64,000 nt of DNA from the NCBI RefSeq assembly GCF_014196615.1, contig NZ_JACIDY010000001.1, positions 1 through 64,000 of the forward strand, given 5' to 3'. Positions within the stretch are counted from its first letter, which is position 1. The number at the start of each line of letters is the position of its first letter. Of this stretch, positions 7,256 to 16,087 are shown in pieces. A program made the position numbers and the translations under genes. Origin of the DNA: Novosphingobium fluoreni. GTDB lineage: Bacteria; Pseudomonadota; Alphaproteobacteria; Sphingomonadales; Sphingomonadaceae. The notes under the pieces are model-generated. The model saw only the letters and a list, made by a program, of their open reading frames with translations. It made no database searches and was not told the origin of the DNA.

Positions 7256-9763
7256 ATGGATTTTCAGCTAAGGGATGAGAGGCAGGCAGAGGGTCTGGAA
7301 GAGACCCCCGCCACCTTCGCGGACAGCAGGGAACACCTTGTTGTGGTAGGCAACGGCATGGCCGGCTGCCGCGCGGTGGAGGAACTGCTGGCCCGCGACG
7401 GCGGGCGTTATCGCGTCACCATTTTCGGTGCCGAACCGCACGTGAACTACAATCGGATCATGCTCTCCCCGGTGCTGGCGGGCGAGAAGACCTTTGACGA
7501 AATCGTTATCAACCCGCGCGCCTGGTATGACGACAACGCCATCGACCTGATCGTCTCCGATCCGGTCACCGCCATCGATCGCGTCAGCCAGAGCGTCACC
7601 GCCCAGAGCGGGCGCAAGGTGCGCTACGACCGGCTGCTGATCGCCACCGGCTCCGATCCCTTCATCATCCCCGTCCCCGGCAAGGACCTGCCCGGCGTCA
7701 TCACCTTTCGCGACATGAAGGATGTCGACACCATGCTGGCGGTAGCCGGCGCGGGCGGCGATGCCGTGGTGATCGGCGGTGGCCTGCTGGGCCTGGAGGC
7801 GGCGCACGGCCTGACCCTGCGCGGCATGAAGGTCACCGTGATCCACCTGATGGACACGCTGATGGAGCGCCAGCTGGACGAGGCGGCGGGCTGGCTGCTC
7901 AAGTCCGCATTGGAAGCGCGCGGCCAGACGATCCTGACCGGCGCCAACACCGCCGAAATCTATGGCGACGGCAAAGTCGAAGGCGTTCGCCTGAAGGACG
8001 GTCGCGAAATCCCGGCCAGCCTTGTGGTCATGGCCGTCGGCATCCGCCCCGCCACGGCCCTGGCGCTTGAGGCCGGGCTAACGGTCAACCGGGGCATCGT
8101 GGTGGACGATCACATGGTCACCAGCGACCCGCGCGTGCTGGCGGTGGGCGAATGCGTGGAGCATGACGGCAACGTCTATGGCCTGGTCGCGCCGCTGTGG
8201 GACATGTGCCGCAGCCTGGCCGATGGCCTGACTGAGCGGCACACGGGCTACAAGGGCTCGGTCACTTCCACCAAGCTGAAGGTCGCGGGGCTGGACGTCT
8301 TCTCCGCCGGGGACTTTTCGGGCGGCGATGGCTGCGAGGATATCGTGCTGCGGGATGCCTCGCGCGGGATCTACAAGCGCGTCGTGATCAAAGACGATCG
8401 CGTGATCGGCGCGGTGCTTTACGGCGATACGGCCGATGGCGGCTGGTACTTCGACCTGCTGAAGAAAGGCGAGAGCATCGCCGACATTCGCGACCTGCTG
8501 ATCTTCGGCCAAGCCTTCGCCTCCGGAGGAGGCGCGCTGGACCCTAAGGCGGCCGTTGCGGCGCTCTCGGACGATGCCGAGATTTGCGGCTGCAACGGCG
8601 TTACCAAGGGCCAGGTGGTTGCCTCGATCAATGGCGGCGCCTGCAGCCTGGATACGGTGCGGGCCACCTGCAAGGCGTCCGCCAGCTGCGGCAGCTGCAC
8701 CGGGCTGGTCGAAAGCTTGCTGGCCCTGACGCTGGGCGAGGAGGTGAAGTCCGGCCCCAAGACGATGTGCAAATGCACCAGCTTCACCCACGACGATGTG
8801 CGGCGCGAGATCGTGGCGCAAGGCATGCGTTCGATTCCTGATGTCATGCAGCGGCTGCACTGGTCCACCCCGGACGGCTGCTCGTCCTGCCGCCCGGCGC
8901 TGAATTACTATCTGCTGTGTGCGCTGCCAGGTGAGTACGTGGACGATCAGCAGAGCCGCTTCGTGAACGAACGCATGCACGCCAACATCCAGAAGGATGG
9001 CACCTATTCCGTGGTCCCGCGCATGTGGGGCGGCCTGACCAACCCGCGCGAATTGCGCGCCATCGCCGACGTGGTGGAGAAGTACAACGCGCCGATGGTG
9101 AAGGTGACGGGCGGCCAGCGCCTCGACATCTTCGGAATCAAGGGTGAAGACCTGCCCGCCGTGTGGGCAGACCTCAACGCCGCGGGAATGGTCTCGGGCC
9201 ATGCTTACGGAAAGTCGCTGCGCACCGTGAAGACTTGCGTGGGATCGGACTGGTGCCGCTTCGGCACGCAGGATTCCACCGGCCTTGGCGTCAAAATCGA
9301 GCGGATGACCTGGGGCTCGTGGATGCCGCACAAGTTCAAGATCGCCGCTTCGGGCTGCCCACGCAATTGCGCCGAGGCGACGATCAAGGACTTCGGCGTC
9401 GTCTGCGTCGACAGCGGTTACGAACTGCACATCGGCGGCAACGGCGGCATCCATGTGCGCGTCACCGATCTGCTGTGCAAGGTGGCGACGGAACAGGAAG
9501 CGCTGGATTACTGCGCGGCCTTCACCCAGCTCTATCGCGAGGAAGCCCGCTATCTGGAACGCACCGCGCCCTGGGTGGAGCGGGTCGGCCTGGACTATGT
9601 GAAAAGCCGGATCGTAGAGGATGACGTCGGCCGCGAGGCGCTGCGCGGTCGCTTCCTCTATTCGCAAAGCTTTTCGCAGGACGATCCCTGGGCCGAACGG
9701 GCCGCCGGATCACACGCCCAGCTGCACCAGCCGCTCGCCCCCCTCGCTATCGCTGCGGAGTGA
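7256..9763 (+). CDS. nirB: Nitrite reductase [NAD(P)H] large subunit
   Basis: An 835-residue cytoplasmic enzyme reducing nitrite to ammonium with NAD(P)H. Visible domains in order: an FAD/NAD(P)H oxidoreductase half (GNGMAG at 32-37 and a second nucleotide site GGGLLGLEAAHGL); two BFD-like [2Fe-2S] segments (CGCNGVTKGQ near 443 and CKCTSFTHDD near 505); then the sulfite/nitrite reductase ferredoxin-like and catalytic domains. The siroheme-[4Fe-4S] cysteines are in CVGSDWC (about 660) and SGCPRNC (about 700). Length is typical of the family. Its leader RNA predicts NasT control. The stop overlaps the nirD start, and cobA downstream supplies the siroheme precursor, so the operon makes both enzyme and cofactor. 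Confidence 0.95.
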   Translation: MDFQLRDERQAEGLEETPATFADSREHLVVVGNGMAGCRAVEELLARDGGRYRVTIFGAEPHVNYNRIMLSPVLAGEKTFDEIVINPRAWYDDNAIDLIVSDPVTAIDRVSQSVTAQSGRKVRYDRLLIATGSDPFIIPVPGKDLPGVITFRDMKDVDTMLAVAGAGGDAVVIGGGLLGLEAAHGLTLRGMKVTVIHLMDTLMERQLDEAAGWLLKSALEARGQTILTGANTAEIYGDGKVEGVRLKDGREIPASLVVMAVGIRPATALALEAGLTVNRGIVVDDHMVTSDPRVLAVGECVEHDGNVYGLVAPLWDMCRSLADGLTERHTGYKGSVTSTKLKVAGLDVFSAGDFSGGDGCEDIVLRDASRGIYKRVVIKDDRVIGAVLYGDTADGGWYFDLLKKGESIADIRDLLIFGQAFASGGGALDPKAAVAALSDDAEICGCNGVTKGQVVASINGGACSLDTVRATCKASASCGSCTGLVESLLALTLGEEVKSGPKTMCKCTSFTHDDVRREIVAQGMRSIPDVMQRLHWSTPDGCSSCRPALNYYLLCALPGEYVDDQQSRFVNERMHANIQKDGTYSVVPRMWGGLTNPRELRAIADVVEKYNAPMVKVTGGQRLDIFGIKGEDLPAVWADLNAAGMVSGHAYGKSLRTVKTCVGSDWCRFGTQDSTGLGVKIERMTWGSWMPHKFKIAASGCPRNCAEATIKDFGVVCVDSGYELHIGGNGGIHVRVTDLLCKVATEQEALDYCAAFTQLYREEARYLERTAPWVERVGLDYVKSRIVEDDVGREALRGRFLYSQSFSQDDPWAERAAGSHAQLHQPLAPLAIAAE

Positions 9764-10104
9764 TCATCATGATTGACTGGATCGACATCGGCACCCTGGC
9801 CGACATTCCCCAGCGGGGCGCGCGCACGGTGAAGCTGGAAGGGGAGAAGGAAATCGCCGTGTTCCGCACCGGCGACGATCAGATCTTCGCGCTGATCAAC
9901 GAATGCCCGCACAAGAAGGGCCCGCTCAGCCAGGGCATCGTCCATGGCCACGCCGTCGCCTGTCCGCTGCACAACTGGAACATCGCGCTCAAGACCGGCG
10001 AGGCGCAGGGAGAGGACAAGGGCTGCACGCCGACGATCGCGGTGAAGCAGGAGCACGGCCGCATCCTGATCGCGCGGCCTGAAACGCTGCAGGCCGCTGC
10101 CTGA
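9760..10104 (+). CDS. nirD: Nitrite reductase small subunit (Rieske-type)
   Basis: A 114-residue Rieske-fold protein that pairs with NirB. The [2Fe-2S] ligand pattern is present: Cys49-Pro-His51 and Cys68-Pro-Leu-His71. Many NirD proteins lack some of these ligands, so here the cluster is probably real. The frame opens with GTG at 9760, overlapping the nirB stop (GTGA). An ATG at 9769 giving MIDWIDIG is an equally likely start, four residues shorter at most. The stop overlaps the next gene's ATG (TGATG), so three consecutive genes are translationally coupled. Role: assembly or electron transfer for the assimilatory nitrite reductase in the cytoplasm. Confidence 0.92.
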   Translation: MIIMIDWIDIGTLADIPQRGARTVKLEGEKEIAVFRTGDDQIFALINECPHKKGPLSQGIVHGHAVACPLHNWNIALKTGEAQGEDKGCTPTIAVKQEHGRILIARPETLQAAA

Positions 10105-12716
10105 TGCGCCAGCCGATCCGCACCACCTGCGCCTACTGCGGCGTCGGCTGCGGCATCTCCGCCACGCCGACCGGCCCGCGCACGGTGGAGATCAAAGGGG
10201 ACGAGGCCCACCCCGCCAATCGCGGGCGCCTGTGCTCCAAGGGCACGCACCTGGGCGAAACCGTCGAGTTGACCGGCCGCCTGCTCCACCCGATGATCGG
10301 CACCAAGCGGGTCGGCTGGGACAAGGCCCTGGATCTTGTCGCCAAGCGCTTTGCCGACACCATCGCGCGCCACGGACCCGATAGCGTGGCCTTCTACGTC
10401 TCGGGCCAATTGCTGACCGAGGACTACTTTGTCGCCAACAAGCTGATGAAGGGCTTCATCGGCTCGGCCAACATCGACACCAATTCACGCCTCTGCATGT
10501 CGAGCGCGGTAGCCGGGCATAACCGCGCTTTCGGTGAAGACATCGTTCCCGCCAGCTACGACGATCTGGACGCTGCGGACCTGATCGTGCTGGTCGGCTC
10601 CAACACCGCGTGGTGCCACCCGATCGTCTATCAGCGCATCCAGGCCGCCCGCGCCGAGCGCGGCACGAAGCTGGTGGTGATCGATCCGCGTCGCACGGAA
10701 ACCTGCGAAGGCGCAGACCTGCATCTGCCGTTGAAGCCCGGTACCGACGTCGCCTTGATGAACGGCCTGCTCGCCTGGATGGATGCGCAAGGCCTGACAG
10801 ATCGCGGCTACCTGGATGCGCATGTACAAACGCCGGACGGGTTCTGGGAAAAGTTGGCGCAGGGCCACGATCTGTGGACCACGGCGAAGACTTGCGACGT
10901 ATCGCCCGCCCAGTTCCAGCAGTTCTTCGAACTGTTCGCCGCCACCCCGCGCACCGTCACGCTGTTCAGCCAGGGCGTCAACCAGTCGATCCGCGGCACC
11001 GATCAGGTCAACGCGATCATCAACCTCCATCTCGCCACCGGCCGGATCGGCAAGCCCGGCGCCGCGCCCTTCTCCATCACCGGCCAGCCCAATGCTATGG
11101 GTGGACGCGAAGTGGGCGGCTTGGCCTCCACCCTTGCGGCGCACATGGATTTCGCGTCGGAGAACGTGGCGCGCGTCGGCCGGTTCTGGGCCGCCCCCAC
11201 CATGGCGAGCAAGCCTGGGCTCAAGGCGGTCGACTTGTTTCGCGCCATCGGCGAAGGCCGGATCAAGGCGCTGTGGGTGATGGCGACCAACCCCGCCGTC
11301 TCGCTACCGGACGCCGCCCGCGTGCGCGAGGCGCTGGAGCGTTGCCCCTTCGTTGTGGTCTCCGACGTGATGGCCGCAACCGATACCGGCGCCTATGCTC
11401 ATGTCCGCCTGCCCGCCGCCGCCTGGGGTGAGAAGGACGGCACCGTTACCAACTCAGACCGCACGATCAGCCGCCAGCGCCCCTTCATGGCTCTGCCGGA
11501 ACAGGCGAAGCCGGACTGGTGGATCATCAAGGAAGTGGCGCAGCGCATGGGCTGGCGCAGCGCTTTTGCATATCAGCGCCCCGCCGATATCTGGCGCGAG
11601 CATGCCCGCCTTACCGCCTATCAGAACGGTGGGCAGCGCCTGCTCGATCTGGCCGATCACGCCACCATCGGCAACGATGCCTATGAAGCGATGGAGCCGT
11701 TCCGCTGGGGCGGGCAGCACCCCTTCGCCGATGGTCGCTTCAGCACGCCAGACCGCAGGGCCCGGCTGGTCCCCGTTACCCAGATGGAGGTTCAGGCCCC
11801 GCTCGGCGCGTGGCCGCTGACGCTCAACACCGGGCGCTATCGCGATCAGTGGCACACGATGACGCGCACCGGCTTGTCCGCCAAGCTGGCCCGCCACCGC
11901 GAAGAGCCACTGGTGGAAGTCCACCCCGCCGATGCCCTGACCCTGGGCTTGGCGGCAGGCGATCTGGCCCGCGTAACCACCGCGCAAGGCGACAGCGTGT
12001 TCCGCGTGGCGCTGAGTGACGGCCAGCGGCCCGGTGACATCTTCACTCCCATCCACTGGACGGACCAGACCTCCACCGGCGGGCGCACCGGCATGCTCCC
12101 TCGTCCGCTGGTCGATCCCCACTCTGGCCAGCCCGGTTTCAAGTCCACGCCTGCGCGGCTGAGCAAGGTCGCGACCGAGTGGCAGGGCTTCCTGATCCTG
12201 CGCGAACCGGTTCAGGCCAAGCCCGCGTGCCTGTGGGCCACACGGGTCACGGTGCCGGGCGGGGCGCTGTTCGAAGTAGCGGGCAACGGTGATCCGGCGC
12301 ATCTCGAAGCGTGCCTGCCCAAGGGTGAGCGGGTGGAGGCGGTTGACCCCGCGCGCGGGACTCGCCGCGTGGCGATCATAGTCGAGGGGCGGCTCGCGGG
12401 CGTTCTCATCGTGACGCGCACGGGGTTGCTCCCGTCTCGCGACTGGCTGATCGGGCAATTGGCGGCCAGCGACGTCGGCCCCGCCGTTCTCGCCGCGCGC
12501 GGCCCCGGCAACCAGCCCGACAAGGGCGCGACGATATGCGCCTGCTTCGATATCGGCCTAAACCAGATCGTCGCCGCCATCCGCCAGCAGCACCTGATGG
12601 ACGTGCCCGCGATCGGCCAGGCGCTGGGCGCGGGCACCAATTGCGGTTCGTGCCGCCCCGCGCTGGCCGCCATCCTCATGCAGACACCCCAGGAGGTTCT
12701 CGATGCAGCCGAATGA
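10104..12716 (+). CDS. nasC: Assimilatory nitrate reductase, molybdopterin catalytic subunit
   Basis: An 870-residue cytoplasmic Mo-bis-MGD oxidoreductase reducing nitrate to nitrite. The N-terminal [4Fe-4S] motif is Cys9-x2-Cys12-x3-Cys16 with Cys44 (RLCSKG). Molybdopterin blocks follow (FYVSGQLLTEDYFVANKL; GSNTAWCHP; TLFSQGVNQS). The molydopterin-dinucleotide binding domain lies around 590-700 (TLNTGRYRDQWHTMTRT). The last 60 residues form a BFD-like [2Fe-2S] domain (CACFDIGLNQ, then GTNCGSCRPAL). That extra domain suits direct electron delivery from a flavoprotein or ferredoxin, and no separate reductase subunit is seen nearby. The gene overlaps nirD by one base and cobA by 14. Naming follows Paracoccus nasC; other systems call it narB or nasA. 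Confidence 0.93.
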   Translation: MRQPIRTTCAYCGVGCGISATPTGPRTVEIKGDEAHPANRGRLCSKGTHLGETVELTGRLLHPMIGTKRVGWDKALDLVAKRFADTIARHGPDSVAFYVSGQLLTEDYFVANKLMKGFIGSANIDTNSRLCMSSAVAGHNRAFGEDIVPASYDDLDAADLIVLVGSNTAWCHPIVYQRIQAARAERGTKLVVIDPRRTETCEGADLHLPLKPGTDVALMNGLLAWMDAQGLTDRGYLDAHVQTPDGFWEKLAQGHDLWTTAKTCDVSPAQFQQFFELFAATPRTVTLFSQGVNQSIRGTDQVNAIINLHLATGRIGKPGAAPFSITGQPNAMGGREVGGLASTLAAHMDFASENVARVGRFWAAPTMASKPGLKAVDLFRAIGEGRIKALWVMATNPAVSLPDAARVREALERCPFVVVSDVMAATDTGAYAHVRLPAAAWGEKDGTVTNSDRTISRQRPFMALPEQAKPDWWIIKEVAQRMGWRSAFAYQRPADIWREHARLTAYQNGGQRLLDLADHATIGNDAYEAMEPFRWGGQHPFADGRFSTPDRRARLVPVTQMEVQAPLGAWPLTLNTGRYRDQWHTMTRTGLSAKLARHREEPLVEVHPADALTLGLAAGDLARVTTAQGDSVFRVALSDGQRPGDIFTPIHWTDQTSTGGRTGMLPRPLVDPHSGQPGFKSTPARLSKVATEWQGFLILREPVQAKPACLWATRVTVPGGALFEVAGNGDPAHLEACLPKGERVEAVDPARGTRRVAIIVEGRLAGVLIVTRTGLLPSRDWLIGQLAASDVGPAVLAARGPGNQPDKGATICACFDIGLNQIVAAIRQQHLMDVPAIGQALGAGTNCGSCRPALAAILMQTPQEVLDAAE

Positions 12717-13530
12717 ACCGGCGAATGAACTCATCGCACCGGGCGAAGTCTGGCTGGTCGGAGCTGGGCCAGGCGATCCCGACCTGCTGACCCGAAAGGC
12801 GGAAAAGCTGATCGCAGCGGCGGAGGTGGTGTTCACCGATGCATTGGTCGGCCCCGGCGTCCTCGCGCTGATCCCAGATCATGCCGAGCAGGTCAGCGTC
12901 GGCAAGCGCTCCGGCCGCCACTCCAAGGATCAGCGCACGATCGACCAGTTGCTGGTGGAAGCCGCGCTGGCAGGCCGCCGTGTCGTGCGGCTGAAAGGGG
13001 GCGATCCGGCGATGTTCGCCCGCGCCGCCGAAGAGATCGCAGCGCTCCAGGCCGTCGGCGTGCGGGTGCGGATCTGCCCCGGCATCACCGCCGCCAGCGC
13101 CGCTGCGGCCTCTGCCGGGATCTCGCTTTCGCTGCGAGGGGTCGCGGCACGCGTGCAGTTCATCACCGCGCATAGCCGCCGGGGGCAAGCGCTCGATCTG
13201 GACTGGACCGCCCTTGCCGACCCTGCCTGCACCCTCGCCGTCTACATGGGCCGGGACGCCGCGCCGGAACTAAGCCGCCAGTTGATGGCCGCCGGGCTGC
13301 CGGGTGCCACGCCGGTGCTAATCACGTGCGACGCCTCGCTTCCGCAGGAGCAGCGCCTGCGCACCCGGCTGGACCTGTTGCCGATCGTCGTGCGCGGTTT
13401 TGCAGGCGACCGGCCGACCCTGATCCTGATCGGAGAAGCCATCGCCGCAGCCGATCATGCCATAGCGGCGCAGGCCATGGAGCCAATGCGTGGCCAGACG
13501 GCGGCAGCGGTGCTAGGCGGCGGGGCCTAA
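12703..13530 (+). CDS. cobA: Uroporphyrinogen-III C-methyltransferase (SUMT)
   Basis: A 275-residue tetrapyrrole methylase. It converts uroporphyrinogen III to precorrin-2 with two S-adenosylmethionine molecules, the first step toward siroheme. Family motifs are clear: VGAGPGDPDLLT at 19-30, VVRLKGGDPAMFARAAEE, and CPGITAASAAAA. There is no oxidase/ferrochelatase (CysG-type) extension, so conversion of precorrin-2 to siroheme must be encoded elsewhere. It starts 14 bases inside the nitrate reductase gene, with an AGGAGG-like site in the upstream gene. Placement at the end of nirBD/nasC makes a dedicated supply of nitrite-reductase siroheme the likely job, although the product can also feed cobalamin synthesis. 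Confidence 0.93.
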   Translation: MQPNEPANELIAPGEVWLVGAGPGDPDLLTRKAEKLIAAAEVVFTDALVGPGVLALIPDHAEQVSVGKRSGRHSKDQRTIDQLLVEAALAGRRVVRLKGGDPAMFARAAEEIAALQAVGVRVRICPGITAASAAAASAGISLSLRGVAARVQFITAHSRRGQALDLDWTALADPACTLAVYMGRDAAPELSRQLMAAGLPGATPVLITCDASLPQEQRLRTRLDLLPIVVRGFAGDRPTLILIGEAIAAADHAIAAQAMEPMRGQTAAAVLGGGA

Positions 13531-13552
13531 ACGTCCGCCCGGAGACACCAGG

Positions 13553-13894
13553 ATGCCCCAGAAGATCGAACCTGCCGCCACGCTGAAGGAAAACGTCCAG
13601 CAACTGCCTTCCGTCGAAGGTGTGGAGCGGATCGAGCTTGCCGATGGCGCCGGGCAGATCATCGGCACGATCGCGCATGTTCCCGGCAAGACCGCGTCGC
13701 TGGCCGTCTATCAGTATCTTGCCCAGCTGTTCCCGGCGCTGGACCGCGACGCGGCGGAATATGGCCTGGCCCTATACGCCCAGTTCGTCGCCGAAGCGCG
13801 CGAGACGCCCGGGGCTCATCCCAATATCGACCACTTGCTGGCCGTCGTGGACGGCGCACCAACGCTGACGATACGTGTGGTTCGGTCCAGTTAA
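13553..13894 (+). CDS. Conserved-looking small protein of the nitrate cluster
   Basis: A 113-residue soluble protein that I cannot name. It lies 22 bases after cobA with a GGAGACACCAGG ribosome site, so it is likely co-transcribed with the nitrate-assimilation operon. It has no signal peptide, membrane segment or cysteines. Composition is balanced, with a C-terminal half containing short strand-like segments (LLAVVDGAPTLTIRVV) and an internal helix-like DRDAAEYGLALYAQFVAEA. Genomic position suggests an accessory role in nitrate or nitrite reduction, for example chaperoning, enzyme regulation or metal handling, but nothing in the sequence decides this. Confidence 0.7.
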   Translation: MPQKIEPAATLKENVQQLPSVEGVERIELADGAGQIIGTIAHVPGKTASLAVYQYLAQLFPALDRDAAEYGLALYAQFVAEARETPGAHPNIDHLLAVVDGAPTLTIRVVRSS

Positions 13895-14019
13895 GGGCGC
13901 GCGCGCCTGAACTATCAGGCCTGTGATCGATACTTCCGGCGGGTTGCCGCAATTAGCTACTCCTTTCACCACTTCCGAAGAAACCGGGTGAAACCCGACC
14001 GTGGGAATAGGAGAGGTTT

Positions 14020-14811
14020 ATGCGCGCACTTGAAGGCATGGTTGCCGTCGTCGTTGGGGCAGCGAACGGGATCGGCCGAGCCACCGCGCTCATGCTGGCC
14101 GAACGGGGCGCCGATCTAGTTCTGGGTGATCTGGCGGTTGACGGCAGCCTGGAGGAATGTGCCGCCGCCATTCAAGCCATTGGCGGGACTGCCATCACCG
14201 TCGCGGTCGACCATACCGATGAGGCGCAAGTCAAAAACCTGATGACCGAAGCCGTCGCCCGGTTCGGAAAGATCAATATCCTGGTCAATAACGCTGCGGG
14301 CACAAGCCCGGCGTTCCAGTCCCACGATCGCGATGTGGCCACCATGGATGTCGCCCACTGGGACAAGTCCATGGCGGTCAACCTGCGCGGCCCGATGTTG
14401 ACGTGCAAGCATGCGATCCCGCACATGATCGCAGCGGGCTACGGTGCGATCGTCAACACCGGCTCTGGCGTGGTGTTTCGCGGAGATTCGGTCCGCGCGG
14501 CCTATTCGGCATCGAAGATCGGACTGCACAGCCTGACGATGGATGTGGCAACCGCCTACGGGAAGCAGAACGTGCGCTGCAATCTCGTGTCACCCGGGCT
14601 GATCCTGACGGAAGGGCTGAAGAAAGTGCTTACGCCCGACCAGATCGATGTTTTGGCAGGCCAGAATCTGACGCCGTTCGTCGGCGCTGCAGAGGATATC
14701 GCGGAAGTGACCTGCTTCCTGGTTTCGCCCGCGGCACGCTACCTTACCGGCCAGATCATCCCCGTGGACGGTGGCCTGCATGTCCACCAGTGCGTCATTG
14801 GCCAGGGCTAA
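14020..14811 (+). CDS. SDR-family NAD(P)-dependent oxidoreductase
   Basis: A 263-residue classical short-chain dehydrogenase. The Rossmann cofactor loop reads VVGAANGIGRA (residues 11-21), with Ala in place of the usual Gly in the TGxxxGIG pattern. Then come the NNAAG motif (90-94), catalytic Ser149 in NTGSG, and the YSASK pair Tyr162/Lys166. An acidic residue (Asp37) after the second strand favours NAD(H). The C-terminal TGQIIPVDGG block is typical. The substrate is unknown; such enzymes act on hydroxyacyl, sugar, steroid or xenobiotic alcohols. It has a good GGAGAGG site, sits about 125 bases after the nitrate operon and converges on the OmpA-like gene with a shared hairpin. Confidence 0.9.
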   Translation: MRALEGMVAVVVGAANGIGRATALMLAERGADLVLGDLAVDGSLEECAAAIQAIGGTAITVAVDHTDEAQVKNLMTEAVARFGKINILVNNAAGTSPAFQSHDRDVATMDVAHWDKSMAVNLRGPMLTCKHAIPHMIAAGYGAIVNTGSGVVFRGDSVRAAYSASKIGLHSLTMDVATAYGKQNVRCNLVSPGLILTEGLKKVLTPDQIDVLAGQNLTPFVGAAEDIAEVTCFLVSPAARYLTGQIIPVDGGLHVHQCVIGQG

Positions 14812-14827
14812 GCCCCGCCTAAACTAA

Positions 14828-14855
14828 CGAGGGGCGGGCCTTGGCCCACCCCTCG
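14828..14855. terminator. Hairpin between convergent genes
   Basis: CGAGGGG-GGGCC pairs with GGCCC-CCCCTCG around a two-base loop, with one C/A mismatch. It lies between the SDR and OmpA stops and can serve both strands, though no long T-run follows on either. Confidence 0.55.
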
Positions 14856-14861
14856 CTGGCA

Positions 14862-15734
14862 TCAGATCCCGTCGAGGCCCTTGCTGACCAGGACGTTCAC
14901 CGCGACGCGGCGGTTCTGCGCCTTGCCCTCAGGCGTATCGTTGCTGGCCGCAGGGTCCGCCTTGGCCATCCCGGTGGGGGTCAGCATGCGGTAGGGCTTC
15001 CAGTGGCAGGCCTGCTGGAGATAGTTGACCACGCGGGACGCGCGCTTCTCGCTCAGCTCCTGGTTGTAATCGTCATCGCCCGTGGAGTCGGTGTAGCCGA
15101 CCACCAGCAGCAAAGCGTTGTCCATTGCCTCGGCCTGAGCGGCGATCTTGCACAGGTCCGCCTTGCCCTGCTCGGACAAGTTGGACTTGGCGACGTCGAA
15201 GTTGACGTTGGTGGTGCTCTTGATGTTGTACTTGTCGATATCGGCCATGCGCCCGCGCAGCGCCTCGGTGGCGGCGGCCTGTTCGCCAAAGCGCTGGTCG
15301 GTGCCGTTATAGATCATCTGCGCGGTCTTCAGGTCCTTGCTCTTCAGCTCGACCTGGCTGGCGATCAGATCGCCACCGCCCTGCATCGTCTTGACGCTGA
15401 CTGGCAGGCCGTTGAGCAGAGAGGTGGCGGCCAGGCGATCGCGATTGAGGCTGAGGAAGCCGCCGCTGGAAGTGATCTTGGTGCCATCGTTGATGGTCAC
15501 CACGGTCTTGGCGCCATCCTTGGTGGTCACCTGCATGCGATCCCCGCTGCGGCCCGAGATGATACCATCGATCTCCGGGCCCTTCGTCATCTGCACGGGC
15601 GCGCTGGTATCGCTGACGCTGCCGGTCAGCGAACCGTCAGACTGGTCCTGCTGAGCATAGACGCTGGCGGGCGCGCCGCCGAGCAGCATGGCGGCAAGCA
15701 CTAGCGAAGTGGAACTCTTGGATATGACAGTCAT
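14862..15734 (-). CDS. OmpA-family outer-membrane/peptidoglycan-binding protein
   Basis: A 290-residue exported protein. The signal peptide is MTVISKSSTSLVLAAMLLGG with cleavage near VYAQ. The middle (about 45-150) is a beta-rich region with repeated short segments (KTVVTINDGTKI, RLAATSLLNGLPV). The C-terminal 120 residues form an OmpA/MotB peptidoglycan-binding domain: VNFDVAKSNLSEQGK, VVGYTDSTGDDDYNQ, LSEKRASRVVNYL, QNRRVAVNV. The ATG at 15734 is chosen because GGGAGTAAC precedes it and a signal peptide follows at once. The longer frame to 15878 adds an implausible leader. The likely role is anchoring the outer membrane to the cell wall or sensing envelope stress. It is a single gene, convergent with the SDR. 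Confidence 0.85.
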   Translation of the reverse strand: MTVISKSSTSLVLAAMLLGGAPASVYAQQDQSDGSLTGSVSDTSAPVQMTKGPEIDGIISGRSGDRMQVTTKDGAKTVVTINDGTKITSSGGFLSLNRDRLAATSLLNGLPVSVKTMQGGGDLIASQVELKSKDLKTAQMIYNGTDQRFGEQAAATEALRGRMADIDKYNIKSTTNVNFDVAKSNLSEQGKADLCKIAAQAEAMDNALLLVVGYTDSTGDDDYNQELSEKRASRVVNYLQQACHWKPYRMLTPTGMAKADPAASNDTPEGKAQNRRVAVNVLVSKGLDGI

Positions 15735-16087
15735 GGCGTTACTCCCTTGAAACGCGAACGGTCGGGGTTCTGCAACGACGCAGCAGCTTCCAAGTGCCGC
15801 GCCATCATGACGTATTCGGCGATCAGAACCCTCTCCATTCGTCAATAGGCAGGCGGCAAGGCGCCGCCGTTTGAACACGTGGAAGGCAACGCGTGTTCAG
15901 AATCACATTTCGGGCGGATGAACGCCTGTTACAATTGCGACATTTGTGCCGCTCATCTGAGTTCGCTCTGCGACGAGCTGAGTATGCTCTACAGGGTATG
16001 GCTACACGGCAGACACGAAGAGAACCAGAGCCAAGCGCTCGGCTCCGCGTTTGCGGGCACCGAAATCCGGATTCTTCCGAAGAGCCT
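15735..16087. other. Intergenic region without a gene
   Basis: 353 bases between the OmpA start and the kinase stop, both on minus. It should contain the promoter of the OmpA gene. A GTTCAGA/TGAACA-type partial inversion occurs around 15870-15900. I see no convincing ORF, RNA gene or strong terminator. Confidence 0.4.

Noticed and set aside
8078..9667. 529-codon minus-strand frame opposite nirB
   Set aside because: Antisense shadow of a certain gene, without start context or family features.
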